Shown one piece after another: positions 1-8,691 of a DNA stretch of 64,000 bases. This stretch comes from Streptomyces sp. Mut1 (lineage in GTDB: Bacteria > Actinomycetota > Actinomycetes > Streptomycetales > Streptomycetaceae). The notes under the pieces are model-generated. The model searched no databases and was not told the origin of the DNA. It saw only the letters and a program-made list of their open reading frames with translations. The position numbers were made by a program, and so were the translations under genes. How positions within the stretch are numbered: position 1 is the first letter of the stretch; the number at the start of each line of letters is the position of its first letter. The DNA lies in contig NZ_CP120997.1 in NCBI RefSeq assembly GCF_030719295.1, forward strand, positions 7,264,001 through 7,328,000. The letters are read 5' to 3'.

Positions 1-2
1 AG

Positions 3-1073
3 GGACTGCTGAAGGGGTACGAGGAGGAGGCGTACCGGGCGCTGAGGAAGAACGCGGACGGGGTGCCGCCCGCCGGCTCCGCGCCGGTCGGCCGGGAGGC
101 CAACGTCCAGTACCTGGCGGACGGCTTCGCTCCGTACATCAAGGACCGTGAGCACGCCAAGCCGGGCGACTCGGACTTCGACCACGGCGCCTCCGCCACC
201 CTGGAATACGCCCTGGCCGACGGCATGCTCGCCGAGATGGCCCGCGACCTCGGCCACGACGCCGACGCCGCGCGCTACGAGGCCCGCGCCCAGAACTACC
301 GGAAGATCTTCGACCCCTCGACCGGCTTCTTCCGAGCCCGCGACACCTCCGGCGCGTTCACCGGCCCCGCCGACCCGGCCGAGAGCGAGGGCTTCCACGA
401 GGGCACGTCCTGGCAGTACCAGTGGATGGTCCCGCAGGACATCCCCGGCATGGTCGGCCTGATCGGCGGGAAGGACGCCGCGAACGAACGGCTCGACTCG
501 TTCTTCGCGTACGACCAACTCCTCGCCGATCCGGCGAAGACGGCCCGTGAGGTATGGGTGAACGGCCCGTACGCGTACTACAACGCCGACAAGTACAACC
601 CGCAGAACGAGCCCGACCTCATCGCCCCGTACACCTACCTGTCCACCGGTCAGCCGTGGAAGACGACCGATGTGGTGCACGCGGCCCTGACGCTCTTCAC
701 CAACGGCCCGACCGGCATGACGGGCAACGACGACCTGGGCACGATGTCCGCCTGGATGGTGCTGTCGTCCATCGGGGTCTTCCCGGTCCAGCCCGGCACC
801 GACACCTGGGGTCTGTCCACGCCGGCGTTCGAGCGCGTCGACATCAGGCTCGACCGCCGCTACTACCCGCGCGGCGCGCTGACCGTCAGCGCCCCCGGCA
901 CCTCCGGCACCGACCGCTACATCCAGTCCGCCCGGCTCGACGGCGCACCCCGGGCGCGTACGTACCTCACCACGGACGACATCCGCTCGGCCCGCTCGCT
1001 CTCCTTCACGGTGGGCGCCGAGCCGTCGGCGTGGGGAACCTCACCCGAGGACGCCCCGCCCGCCCTGGGCTGA
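3..1073 (+). CDS. GH92 family glycosidase (alpha-mannosidase type), 3' part only
   Basis: The reading frame is open to the left edge, so this is the C-terminal part of a longer gene. The protein matches the (alpha/alpha)6 catalytic region of GH92 calcium-dependent exo-alpha-mannosidases: segments resembling DFDHGASATLEYALADG, EGTSWQYQWMVPQD, NEPDLIAPYTY and the GNDDLGTMSAWMV motif near the active site are visible, followed by a beta-sandwich tail. GH92 enzymes are usually secreted and trim N-glycan or fungal mannan mannose; the signal peptide would lie outside the window. It ends just before a strong hairpin and converges with the STAS gene. Family assignment is firm, substrate linkage is not determined. 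Confidence 0.9.
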   Translation, partial: GLLKGYEEEAYRALRKNADGVPPAGSAPVGREANVQYLADGFAPYIKDREHAKPGDSDFDHGASATLEYALADGMLAEMARDLGHDADAARYEARAQNYRKIFDPSTGFFRARDTSGAFTGPADPAESEGFHEGTSWQYQWMVPQDIPGMVGLIGGKDAANERLDSFFAYDQLLADPAKTAREVWVNGPYAYYNADKYNPQNEPDLIAPYTYLSTGQPWKTTDVVHAALTLFTNGPTGMTGNDDLGTMSAWMVLSSIGVFPVQPGTDTWGLSTPAFERVDIRLDRRYYPRGALTVSAPGTSGTDRYIQSARLDGAPRARTYLTTDDIRSARSLSFTVGAEPSAWGTSPEDAPPALG

Positions 1074-1090
1074 CCCGGCGGCGGCACGGC

Positions 1091-1132
1091 CGAGCGCCCT
1101 CCTTCCCGTCCGGACGGGAAGGAGGGCGCTCG
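1091..1132. terminator. Perfect 42-nt palindrome, bidirectional terminator
   Basis: Two 20-nt arms that are exact reverse complements are separated by 2 nt. It sits 17 nt after the mannosidase stop and 22 nt before the end of the opposing STAS gene, so it can serve both. No long T-run follows, as is common in Streptomyces. Confidence 0.8.
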
Positions 1133-1154
1133 GTACGCGTGGTTCGGACAGGCC

Positions 1155-1517
1155 CTAGCCGGGAAGACCCGGGTCGATTGCCTCGGCGACGCTCGGGAAG
1201 ACCGGGAGCGCGGAGTCGAGTCCCAGCACGCCGATCAGCCGCTCCATGAAGACGGAGGGCGCGGCCAGCCGCAGCCTGGGGCCGAGCGCGGTCTGCCCCT
1301 GAAGGAGCACGTTCACCGTGGTGGAGTCGGCGAAACTCACGTCCGAGAGGTCGACGACGACCGGCCCGGTGCCCTCCAGCGACGCGTTCTCCAACGCCGC
1401 GCCGAGAGGCGCGACGTTGTCGATGTCGAGGTCGCCGGTTACCGCGAGCACCAGCGCTCCCCGTTCGTGACGTGGGACGATCTGCATGGCGCGGCCGGCG
1501 CTGGGGGGTGGAAGCAC
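1155..1517 (-). CDS. STAS-domain anti-anti-sigma factor
   Basis: A 120-aa protein with a single STAS fold. It contains LAVTGDLD, VVVDLSDVSF and ADSTTVNVLL; the Ser/Thr in the DSTT turn is where RsbV-like proteins are phosphorylated by their cognate anti-sigma kinase. In this family the unphosphorylated form binds the kinase and frees the sigma factor. The GTG at 1517 is preceded by GAGG at 5 nt and is preferred over an ATG at 1487, which has no ribosome site; the open frame continues further upstream but without family similarity. A plausible partner is the RsbW-like ATPase at 3527-3982. Confidence 0.85.
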   Translation of the reverse strand: MLPPPSAGRAMQIVPRHERGALVLAVTGDLDIDNVAPLGAALENASLEGTGPVVVDLSDVSFADSTTVNVLLQGQTALGPRLRLAAPSVFMERLIGVLGLDSALPVFPSVAEAIDPGLPG

Positions 1518-1610
1518 GTTCACCTCGTGATGCACTGGACGGTGGGAAAACACCGGATCAGGCGGACGGTCCGATTCTGCCCCGTGCCTGCTCGCGGCGG
1601 GAATGCTCAA

Positions 1611-1639
1611 CGATAAAAGTAACAGTTGCCATTTGACAA
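1611..1639 (-). promoter_or_regulatory. Possible promoter of the STAS gene
   Basis: An AT-rich island between the STAS and MarR genes contains TTGTCA (1639-1634) and TTATCG (1616-1611) with a 17-nt spacer, read on the minus strand about 95 nt upstream of the chosen start. The -10 match is poor, so this is tentative. Confidence 0.3.
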
Positions 1640-1731
1640 CATTCTTCATCGGGCAACAATCTGTACCGAACGATCAACGAGTCGCCCGTCCGGGGAGCGC
1701 CTCAGAAACGCGGAAGCAGGGCTGCATGAAG

Positions 1732-2244
1732 CTAGGCGCTGTCCGCGACGTCGTCGCGAAGCCGCGCGGCCGGACTCCGGTCGCCGGTGAGCCGCTGCGA
1801 TGCCGCCGAGCGGAAGGCGGTGAGCCCCGCGGCCAGAGCCGCCACCTCGGAGGGCTGCATTCTCTCCAGTACGGCGGTGAGCTCCCGGGTACGGATCGCC
1901 CGGTACTCCTCCAGCAGCTCCCGGCCCCTGCGGGTCAGGCGCAGCTCGACCTCCCGGCGGCTCGTCGGGCTCGGGTCCCGCTGGACCAGGCCCATGGCCT
2001 CCATCCGGTCGCAGAGCCGGCTCACCGAGGGCGCCCGCGAGCCCAGCGCCTCACCGAGCGAGCGGAGGTTGCTCCCCTCCTGCTGCTCGATGACGAGCAG
2101 CGCGCGAAGCTGGGAGGGGGAGACCACGCCGAGCGCGGCGGCCTCCTGGCCCCGGCCCCACAACACCTCCAGAAGCTCGGACGCGGCACAGACGTCCTCG
2201 GACACCTGTTCAGGGCGGTGAGGAAGTCCGGTGCGGTGGGGCAT
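1732..2244 (-). CDS. MarR family transcriptional regulator
   Basis: A 170-aa winged-helix protein. The MarR recognition region is seen as LRALLVIEQQEG, LGEALGSRAPSVSRLCDRME and the wing GLVQRDPSPTSRREVELRLT, with flanking helices for dimerisation. Length is slightly above the usual 140-160 aa. It is transcribed away from the PP2C-like gene at 2325; the roughly 80-nt gap between them is the natural place for an autoregulatory operator, but no clear palindrome was found there. The ligand is unknown. Confidence 0.9.
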   Translation of the reverse strand: MPHRTGLPHRPEQVSEDVCAASELLEVLWGRGQEAAALGVVSPSQLRALLVIEQQEGSNLRSLGEALGSRAPSVSRLCDRMEAMGLVQRDPSPTSRREVELRLTRRGRELLEEYRAIRTRELTAVLERMQPSEVAALAAGLTAFRSAASQRLTGDRSPAARLRDDVADSA

Positions 2245-2324
2245 TCTTCCACTCTGTCACCCGTAACGTGCTCCTGTCAGCCTGGCTCCGTCCCCGCCAC
2301 CCACCGAAGAATGGGCGAAACAGC

Positions 2325-3500
2325 GTGAATGCCCACACGGAGATCGAACGAGCGCTACGCGCGGCGGCACCGTACGCCCTGGTCGGGACGGTGCGCGACT
2401 TCCTCGCGGAAAAATACGGCGCACGCTCGGTGCAGCTGCTGCTGGCGGACTACGGAATGACCGTGCTCAACCCGGTCGACCCCTCCGACGGCCTCGGCCA
2501 GCCGCTCTCGGTGTACAACAGCCCCCAGGGCCGCGCCTTCGGCAGCCAGCGCCCGCACGAGGGACGGACCGGACCCGACGACGCGGCCGACCACTACTTT
2601 CCGGTCACCGTCCGGGGCGAGCGCCTCGGCATCCTCACCGTCCGGCTGCCGTCCGCGCGCTCCACCCCGCACGTCATGGACGACCTCACGCATGTGGCCG
2701 AACTCCTGGGGCACGAGCTGGTCGTCGCCGAGCGGGAGACCGACCACTACCAGCGGGCCCGCCGCACCACGCGCCTGACCCTCGCCGCCGAAATGCAGTG
2801 GCAGCTGCTTCCCGCCCGGTCGTTCGCCGCCCCGGAGTACGCCATAGGGGCCCAGCTCGAACCCGCCTACGCCATCCACGGCGACAACTTCGACTGGGCG
2901 GCGGAGGGCGACCAGCTCAGCGTGGCCGTGACCAACGGCCTGGGCGAAGGCATCCGCGCCTCCCTGCTCACCAACCTCGCCGTGAACGCGCTGCGCAACG
3001 CCAGGAGAGCCGGGATCGGCATCGCGGACCAGGCGGCCCTCGCCGACCAGGCCATCTACGACCAGCACCGCGGCGCCGCCCACGTGTCCACCCTGCTGCT
3101 CCGCTTCGACCTGGCCACCGGGGCGGTCGACGCCGTGGACGCGGGCTCTCCGCAGCTGTGGCGGCTGCGCGGCCGCACGGTGACGCGGGTGGCGCTGGAC
3201 GCCCAGTTGCCGCTGGGCATGTTCGAGGAGTCGCAGTACGTCGTCCAGCACCTCCAGGCCCGCCCGGGGGACCGGCTGCTGCTCGTCAGCGACGGGGTCT
3301 ACGACGCGGTGTCACCGCTCGGTGAGAAGTACGCGGAACGCGGCCTGGCCAGGGCGGTCCTCGCCACCCGTCTGCTGTCGGCCGCCGCGGTGCCGGGGGC
3401 GGTGCTGCGGGAACTCGCGGAGCACCGCTCGTCGGACACGCTCGACGACGCGCTGGTCATGTGCATCGACTGGTTCGGCCGGCAGGACGCCCGGGGCTGA
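2325..3500 (+). CDS. Degenerate SpoIIE/PP2C-type phosphatase
   Basis: A 391-aa protein starting at a GTG; the open frame could extend 19 codons upstream but without an RBS or conserved sequence. The N-terminal half has a GAF-like region (about 20-130), then a linker helix with EMQWQLLPAR typical of RsbU/SpoIIE phosphatases, then the PP2C fold. The first metal motif is present as GDNFDW and the late ones as VSDGV and LDDAL, but the central IGDVxGHG motif reads VTNGLGEG (Asp to Asn, His to Glu) and AGHP reads AGSP. It may therefore have weak or no phosphatase activity, or be a binding partner. Similar variants are recalled as a recurring Streptomyces subfamily. Confidence 0.8.
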   Translation: MNAHTEIERALRAAAPYALVGTVRDFLAEKYGARSVQLLLADYGMTVLNPVDPSDGLGQPLSVYNSPQGRAFGSQRPHEGRTGPDDAADHYFPVTVRGERLGILTVRLPSARSTPHVMDDLTHVAELLGHELVVAERETDHYQRARRTTRLTLAAEMQWQLLPARSFAAPEYAIGAQLEPAYAIHGDNFDWAAEGDQLSVAVTNGLGEGIRASLLTNLAVNALRNARRAGIGIADQAALADQAIYDQHRGAAHVSTLLLRFDLATGAVDAVDAGSPQLWRLRGRTVTRVALDAQLPLGMFEESQYVVQHLQARPGDRLLLVSDGVYDAVSPLGEKYAERGLARAVLATRLLSAAAVPGAVLRELAEHRSSDTLDDALVMCIDWFGRQDARG

Positions 3501-3539
3501 GCCCGCGACGGGCGCCGCGGGCCCGCTCAGCTGCTGAGC
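3501..3539. terminator. Hairpins between convergent genes (weak terminator)
   Basis: GCCCGCG (3501-3507) pairs with CGCGGGC (3516-3522), and GCTCAGC/GCTGAGC form a second 7-bp hairpin at 3525-3539 that includes the stop of the opposing gene. No T-tract. Confidence 0.4.
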
Positions 3540-3982
3540 GTGAACTCGGCCCGGATGCGCTTGCCGACCGGCACCCGCTCGGCGGTGACCCGGTCGCACA
3601 GGGCCACCACGATCTCCATGCCGTGACCGCCCAGGCGGCTCGGATCGGGGGCGTAGAACACCGGCAGCGCGCTGCTGCTGTCGTACACCGTGATGCTGAT
3701 CCGCTCCGCGGTGCCCTCCAGCTCCAGCAGGTACGGGCCGTGGCTGTAGCGCTCGGCGTTGGTGACCAGCTCACTCACCGCCAGCATCAGGTCATTGCGG
3801 GTGTGGGTGCCGAGCACCGCCATCCACTCGGACACCAGCCTGACCAGGAAACGGTCGGCCAGCGCCCGTGCCTGGGAAATGCACCCCGGCTCGCCGTCGA
3901 ACACCTCGGCGCTGTGCAATGCCTCCGTGGGCGGACAGCTCCGGGGGGAGTCGTCCGGCCGGGAGATCGCCTGTTCGTTCAT
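3527..3982 (-). CDS. RsbW-like ATP-binding regulator (HATPase_c_2)
   Basis: A 151-aa GHKL protein of the anti-sigma/serine-kinase type. The N-box is SELVTNAERYS (Asn75), the G1 box is VYDSSSALP (Asp101) and the G2 region is LGGHGMEIV. A 30-aa N-terminal extension is unstructured. Proteins of this size either bind a sigma factor directly or phosphorylate STAS antagonists. It converges with the PP2C-like gene. In the cluster context it is the likely switch kinase acting on the STAS protein at 1155-1517, but Streptomyces encodes dozens of paralogues, so partners cannot be fixed from sequence. Confidence 0.85.
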   Translation of the reverse strand: MNEQAISRPDDSPRSCPPTEALHSAEVFDGEPGCISQARALADRFLVRLVSEWMAVLGTHTRNDLMLAVSELVTNAERYSHGPYLLELEGTAERISITVYDSSSALPVFYAPDPSRLGGHGMEIVVALCDRVTAERVPVGKRIRAEFTLSS

Positions 3983-4080
3983 GTGCTCCAGCCAGGGCGC
4001 AGCGGGGAGGTCGAAGACCTCTTTCTGCTGATCGTGTACCCGCGTCGGGAGATCCCACTCCCAAGCATCTTCAGCGAATA

Positions 4081-4524
4081 TTACGCGCGGCCGGGAAGCC
4101 GTACCACGGTGAGGAAGAACTCGTCGATCTGGCGCACGGCCGCCATGAACTGGTCGAGGTCGACCGGCTTGGTGACATAGGCGTTGGCGTGCAGTTTGTA
4201 GCTGCGCAGGATGTCCTCCTCGGCGGAGGACGTGGTCAGCACGACGACCGGGATGAGGGAGAGCACGGGGTCCTGCTTGATCTGCTCCAGGACCTGGCGG
4301 CCGTCGTACTTGGGGAGGTTGAGGTCGAGCAGGATCAGATCGGGGCGGGGCGCCTCGGCGTGCGCGCCCCGGCGGTAGAGGAAGTCGAGCGCCTCCTCGC
4401 CGTCCCGCGCCACGTGGAGCGTGTTGCGGATCTTGTTGTCCTGGAACGCCTCGCGCGTCATCAGCTCGTCGCCGGGGTCGTCCTCGACGAGAAGGATCTC
4501 GATGGGCAGTACGGAGGTGTTCAC
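4081..4524 (-). CDS. Rcp1-like single-domain response regulator
   Basis: A 147-aa CheY-like receiver without an output domain. The acidic pair is Asp15/Asp16 (LLVEDDPGD), the phosphoacceptor is Asp67 (LLDLNLP) and the conserved lysine is Lys119 (VTKPVD). The sequence is of the Rcp1 type that partners phytochrome-class kinases. Its GTG start overlaps the kinase stop by 4 nt (GTGA), so translation is probably coupled to the kinase at 4521-6137. As the last gene of a three-gene operon it probably passes phosphoryl groups or acts by protein contact. Confidence 0.92.
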   Translation of the reverse strand: MNTSVLPIEILLVEDDPGDELMTREAFQDNKIRNTLHVARDGEEALDFLYRRGAHAEAPRPDLILLDLNLPKYDGRQVLEQIKQDPVLSLIPVVVLTTSSAEEDILRSYKLHANAYVTKPVDLDQFMAAVRQIDEFFLTVVRLPGRA

Positions 4525-6137
4525 GCGGTCTCTCCGGAGATCTCGGCTGGGAGGGTCGGGCCGGCCGGCTCCGCGGGGGCGTCGGCGGGCAGGAGGAAGT
4601 GGATGCGGGCGCCCTGGCGGGACTCCGGATCGAGCCAGATCCGGCCGCCGTGGAACTCGATGATCTTGCGGCACAGGGCGAGGCCGATGCCCGTGCCCTC
4701 GTACTCGTCGCGGGGGTGCAGCCGCTGGAAGATGACGAAGACCTTCTCCGCGAACTCGGGCGCGATGCCGATGCCGTTGTCCGTCATGGTGAAGTGCCAG
4801 TCGTCGCCCTCCCGCTCGCAGCCGACCGTGATCACGCACGGCTCGTCCGGGCGGCGGAACTTCACGGCGTTCCCGACCAGGTTCTGCCAGATCATGGTGA
4901 GCGTCGTGGGGTCCCCGGTGACCGGGGGGAGGGGCGCGGCACGGACGACCGTGGTCCCCGACTCCTCGATCACCAGCGCCAGATTGGCCAGCGCCCGGTC
5001 CAGCGCCCCGTCCAGGTCGACAGGGTTCCACCGGTCGTGGACGCGCCCGACCCGGGAGAACGTGAGCAGGTCGTTGATGAGCACCTGCATGCGCTTGGCG
5101 CCGTCGACCGCGAAGTCGATGTACTGCTTGCCCCGGCCGTCCAGCTCCGTGCCGTACCGCTTCTCCAGCAGTTGGCAGAACGACGCCACCTTGCGCAGCG
5201 GCTCCTGGAGGTCGTGCGAGGCGACGTAGGCGAACTGCTCCAGTTCGGAGTTGGACCTGCGCAGCTCCACCGTCTGCTGTGCGAGCAGTTCCTCCCGCTC
5301 CTGCGCGGCGTCGACCTCCGCCACCAGCCGGCCGCGCATGTCCTCGACCGCCGCGGCCACCGCCCGTACGTCGGACGGCCCGCGCACCTCGATGCGGCGC
5401 CGGCGGAAGCTGCCCGAGCGGACTCTCCCGGATGCCTCGGCCAGGGCGTTCAACGGGCGCCCCACCATGCGTTGCAGCAGCACGCTGAGCGAGATCACGC
5501 ACACCACGAAGCCGATCACCAGGGCGATCAGCACCCGGTCGCGGGTGTGGCGCGCGTCGTCCAGCTGGGTGCGTGCCCGGTCCCGGGCAGCATCGAGATG
5601 CGCCTGCTGGGTGCCGTAGAGCTGCCGCAGCCGGTCGAAGGCGGCCTTGCTCTGCGTGGTCCGCTCCGAGGAGCGGCCCCCGGGTCCGTCGCGGCGGACG
5701 ACCGCGATCAGCGGGTCGGCGTGCACCCTGCGCCACTGTGCGGAGGCCGCGGCGATCCGGTCCAGGTCGCGGTTGTACGGCGCGCTGTCACCCATCGCGG
5801 CGCGCACCCGGGCCAGCCGGTCCTGTTCGGCCTCCTTGCCCGCGGCGAACGGCTCCAGGAACGAGGCGTCACCGGTCAGCGCGTAGCCGCGTACGCCCGT
5901 CTCCTGGTCGAGCAGCGCGTTCTGCAGCTGGAAGGAGGCGGAGCGGGCCGGCTGGATACGGTCCACCAGCTCGGTGGTCCGGTCGGAGATCCGGGACAGG
6001 ACCAGCCCGCCGACCACCAGACAGCCGCAGACGACGAGTACGAAACAGCCCAGGATCAGATGGACCCAGTTCTGGACGGACAGACGAGCCCGGAATCCGG
6101 CCGGCTTCGCGGTGGTGTCGGGTATGTCACCGCTCAT
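4521..6137 (-). CDS. CHASE3-HAMP sensor histidine kinase
   Basis: A 538-aa membrane kinase. TM1 is about residues 25-48, a CHASE3 extracellular domain follows (about 50-195; [16 protein letters not shown] is diagnostic), TM2 is about 203-222, then HAMP and a coiled segment. The phosphoacceptor region is [14 protein letters not shown] with His308, of the phytochrome-like class. ATPase boxes are [17 protein letters not shown] and GTGIGLAL. The ATG at 6137 lies 11 nt inside the end of the upstream receiver-phosphatase gene, and the gene overlaps the downstream regulator by 4 nt. The ligand of the CHASE3 domain is unknown. Confidence 0.93.
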   Translation of the reverse strand: MSGDIPDTTAKPAGFRARLSVQNWVHLILGCFVLVVCGCLVVGGLVLSRISDRTTELVDRIQPARSASFQLQNALLDQETGVRGYALTGDASFLEPFAAGKEAEQDRLARVRAAMGDSAPYNRDLDRIAAASAQWRRVHADPLIAVVRRDGPGGRSSERTTQSKAAFDRLRQLYGTQQAHLDAARDRARTQLDDARHTRDRVLIALVIGFVVCVISLSVLLQRMVGRPLNALAEASGRVRSGSFRRRRIEVRGPSDVRAVAAAVEDMRGRLVAEVDAAQEREELLAQQTVELRRSNSELEQFAYVASHDLQEPLRKVASFCQLLEKRYGTELDGRGKQYIDFAVDGAKRMQVLINDLLTFSRVGRVHDRWNPVDLDGALDRALANLALVIEESGTTVVRAAPLPPVTGDPTTLTMIWQNLVGNAVKFRRPDEPCVITVGCEREGDDWHFTMTDNGIGIAPEFAEKVFVIFQRLHPRDEYEGTGIGLALCRKIIEFHGGRIWLDPESRQGARIHFLLPADAPAEPAGPTLPAEISGETA

Positions 6138-7392
6138 GGGTGGTGCTCCAGCCGAGGTGCAGGACGGCCACGTCGTCGGCGAGCCCCCCGTGCGGCGCCG
6201 CCGCCTGAGAGGCGCCCGCGACGAGTGCGTCGACGAACGGGCGGGCGGCGAGGCGGGCCTGGCCCCGGGCCATGTCGAGGAGTCCTTCCTCGCCCAGCCG
6301 GGTGTCCGGACCGTTGCGCCCCTCGAAGAGGCCGTCGGTGAACAGGACGAGCGCGGCGCCGGGCGTGAGTTCCACGTCGTTGACCGGCCACTGGCCGTGC
6401 CCGGGAAGCAGCCCGAGCGCCATTCCGCCCTCGGGCTCCACCCACTCGACGTCTCCGCCCTGCCGCAGCAGCAGCCCCGGATGGCCGGCCCGGACGACGC
6501 GGACCCGGTCCCCTTCGGGCGGAAAGACCAGCGAGGTGACGGTCGCGAAGACATGGGGATCGGAACGCTCGGCGACCAGGATCGACTCCAGCAGCCCGAG
6601 CTGCTCCAGCGGATCGGTTCCGCACAGCACGGCCGTGCGCCAGGCCACGCGCAGGCATACGCCGAGCGCCGCCTCCGCCGCACCGTGCCCCGACACATCG
6701 CCGATGACCGCCCGGACCGTGCCGTCGGCCGTCTGCACCACGTCGTAGAAGTCACCGCTGAGCAGGCCGTGGGCGCGGCCCGGTTCGTAGCGGGCGACGG
6801 CCTGGAAGCTGTCGTCGTTCAGCAGCGGTATGGGCAGCAGGCCGCGTTCGAGGCGCGCGTTCTCCTGCGCCATCAGCTGGTTGGCCCGCAGGGCGGAGGC
6901 GGCCCGCTCGACCTGCTTGCGCTGGAGGGCGTAGCGGATCGCGCGCGACAGCGCCTGCGGATCGAGCCGGCCCTTGACGAGGTAGTCCTGCGCCCCGGTC
7001 GCCACGGCCTTCAGACCCGCGTCGGCCTCCGCGAGACCGGTCAGGACCACGATCGCGGCGTCCTGGGACGTGTCGACGATCTGTGTGACGGCCCGCAGTC
7101 CGTGGACGTCGGGCAGATGCAGGTCGAGCAGGACGCAGACGGGCGCCCGGTGCGAGCGCAGATACGCCAGTGCCTCGGACAGGGTCTTGCACCAGGTCAG
7201 CGCCGAGTCCAGCTCACCGTCGGCGAGCATCTCCTCGACGAGCAGCGCGTCGCCCGCGTCGTCCTCGACGAGCAGGATGGAACCGGTGACGTCCCAGACG
7301 GAGCCCCCGCCGTCGGCCTCGTGGGCCGTCTGGAGCGGGAAGGAGGCGGGGACGGGAGGCCGAGCGGGGGCGCTCATGCGCATCTCAGCCAC
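6127..7392 (-). CDS. Response regulator with SpoIIE/PP2C phosphatase output
   Basis: A 421-aa protein: a receiver (about 37-160; Asp44/45, phosphosite Asp90, Lys140), a coiled-coil linker with LERGLLPIPL, and a complete PP2C/SpoIIE domain (about 190-415) with GDFYDV (Asp214), IGDVSGHG (Asp232), LFTDGL and ADDVAVL all intact. This is the RsbU/RssB-like architecture in which phosphorylation of the receiver controls dephosphorylation of a STAS antagonist. The GTG at 7392 has GAGAGGG 7 nt upstream; a later ATG lies in the same frame. It heads the operon with the kinase and the single-domain regulator, so it links the two-component system to the sigma-factor partner switch. Confidence 0.93.
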   Translation of the reverse strand: MAEMRMSAPARPPVPASFPLQTAHEADGGGSVWDVTGSILLVEDDAGDALLVEEMLADGELDSALTWCKTLSEALAYLRSHRAPVCVLLDLHLPDVHGLRAVTQIVDTSQDAAIVVLTGLAEADAGLKAVATGAQDYLVKGRLDPQALSRAIRYALQRKQVERAASALRANQLMAQENARLERGLLPIPLLNDDSFQAVARYEPGRAHGLLSGDFYDVVQTADGTVRAVIGDVSGHGAAEAALGVCLRVAWRTAVLCGTDPLEQLGLLESILVAERSDPHVFATVTSLVFPPEGDRVRVVRAGHPGLLLRQGGDVEWVEPEGGMALGLLPGHGQWPVNDVELTPGAALVLFTDGLFEGRNGPDTRLGEEGLLDMARGQARLAARPFVDALVAGASQAAAPHGGLADDVAVLHLGWSTTHER

Positions 7393-7582
7393 GCTTCACC
7401 CTCTCGTTGCCACCGAGCGGGCCGCCCGCCGGTGTGCCCCGCAGCATATGTGAACGACGCCCTCCGCTCTGCCGTAGGGCGTCGTCCGCTGCGTCTTCGG
7501 CCACAGCCTGCCGGTGCGTGGCCGATTCGAGAGGGTGGGGGAGCGGCCGGGGCGGGTGTCCTCACCCGCCCCGGTGCCCGTT

Positions 7583-8485
7583 TCAGGCTTCGACGGACAT
7601 CCCCGCCCGCAGCCGCTTGACGATGCGGGCGAGCAGCCGGGACACATGCATCTGGGAGACGCCCAGCTCCGCCCCGATCTGGGACTGCGTCATCTCCTCG
7701 CCGAAGCGCATCTGGACGATGCGGCGCTCGCGGGCGTCGAGCTTCTCCAGCAGCGGCGCCAGGGTGTGGAGGTTCTCCACGGTCTCCATGCCGGGGTCGG
7801 CCTCACCGATCACATCGGCGTACGACCGCTGCTCGTTGCCGGAGTCGGTCTCGGCGCTGGGAGTGTCCAGGGAGCCGGCCGAGTATCCGTTGGCCGCGAC
7901 CAGGCCCTCGATGATCTCCTCCTCGGGCAGGTCGAGGTGGGCGGAGAGCTCGGCGACCGTCGGATCGCGGTCCAGCCGCGACGACAGCTCCTCCTTCGCC
8001 TTCGCCAGGTCGACCCGCAGCTCCTGGAGCCGGCGCGGCACGTGCACCGCCCAGGTGGTGTCGCGGAAGAAGCGCTTGATCTCCCCGACGATGTAGGGGA
8101 CCGCGAAGGTGGCGAACTCGACCTCACGCGTGAGGTCGAAGCGGTCGATGGCCTTGATCAGACCGATCGTCCCCACCTGGATGATGTCCTCGACGTCGTC
8201 GCCACCGCGGTTGCGGAAGCGCGACGCGGCGTACCGCACGAGCGAGAGATTCATCTCGATGAGGGTGTTGCGCGCGTACTGGTACTCGTGCGTGCCCTCC
8301 TCCAGCGTCTGAAGCCGGTCCAGGAACATCTTCGACAGGGCGCGGGCGTCCTTCGGGGCGACCTTCCCGGTGTCCTCGATCCACGGCAGCTCCGCAGTCC
8401 CCGCGCCCTGCGGCGTCCCGTCCTGCTCTACAAGCGTGTGTGTGTCGCCGAAGACTTCGCCGGTCCGCTCCGTCGTGGTCGCCAT
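7583..8485 (-). CDS. SigB/SigF-subfamily RNA polymerase sigma factor
   Basis: A 300-aa group 3 sigma factor. Region 2 shows NLSLVRYAASRFRNRG, EDIIQVGTIGLIKAIDRFD and REVEFATFAVPYIVGEIKRF; region 3 follows VPRRLQELR; region 4 carries LEKLDARERRIVQMRF and TQSQIGAELGVSQMHVSRLL. The ATG at 8485 is preceded by a strong GGAGGGG at 9 nt. A roughly 65-aa N-terminal extension precedes region 2. Such factors control stress and development genes and are held by RsbW-type anti-sigma proteins; the neighbouring STAS, ATPase and PP2C genes fit this. Which Streptomyces sigma (B, F, G, N and others) it equals cannot be decided here. Confidence 0.93.
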   Translation of the reverse strand: MATTTERTGEVFGDTHTLVEQDGTPQGAGTAELPWIEDTGKVAPKDARALSKMFLDRLQTLEEGTHEYQYARNTLIEMNLSLVRYAASRFRNRGGDDVEDIIQVGTIGLIKAIDRFDLTREVEFATFAVPYIVGEIKRFFRDTTWAVHVPRRLQELRVDLAKAKEELSSRLDRDPTVAELSAHLDLPEEEIIEGLVAANGYSAGSLDTPSAETDSGNEQRSYADVIGEADPGMETVENLHTLAPLLEKLDARERRIVQMRFGEEMTQSQIGAELGVSQMHVSRLLARIVKRLRAGMSVEA

Positions 8486-8691
8486 GGTGTGTGACCCCTC
8501 CTTGTCGCCAAGTGCTTCGCACACCGCCTGCCCCGAATCGGCGAGGGCATGCGCGGCCGGTACGGAATTTTCTCCGCCGCCCCCTCCACCCGGCCCGCCC
8601 ACCCGAATGGAGCAGCTCGGGAACCATGGCAGACTTGACCGGGGCGTTCGGCCCGCAGTAAGGCCAGCGGCACGAGTACAGAGGAACGGCA

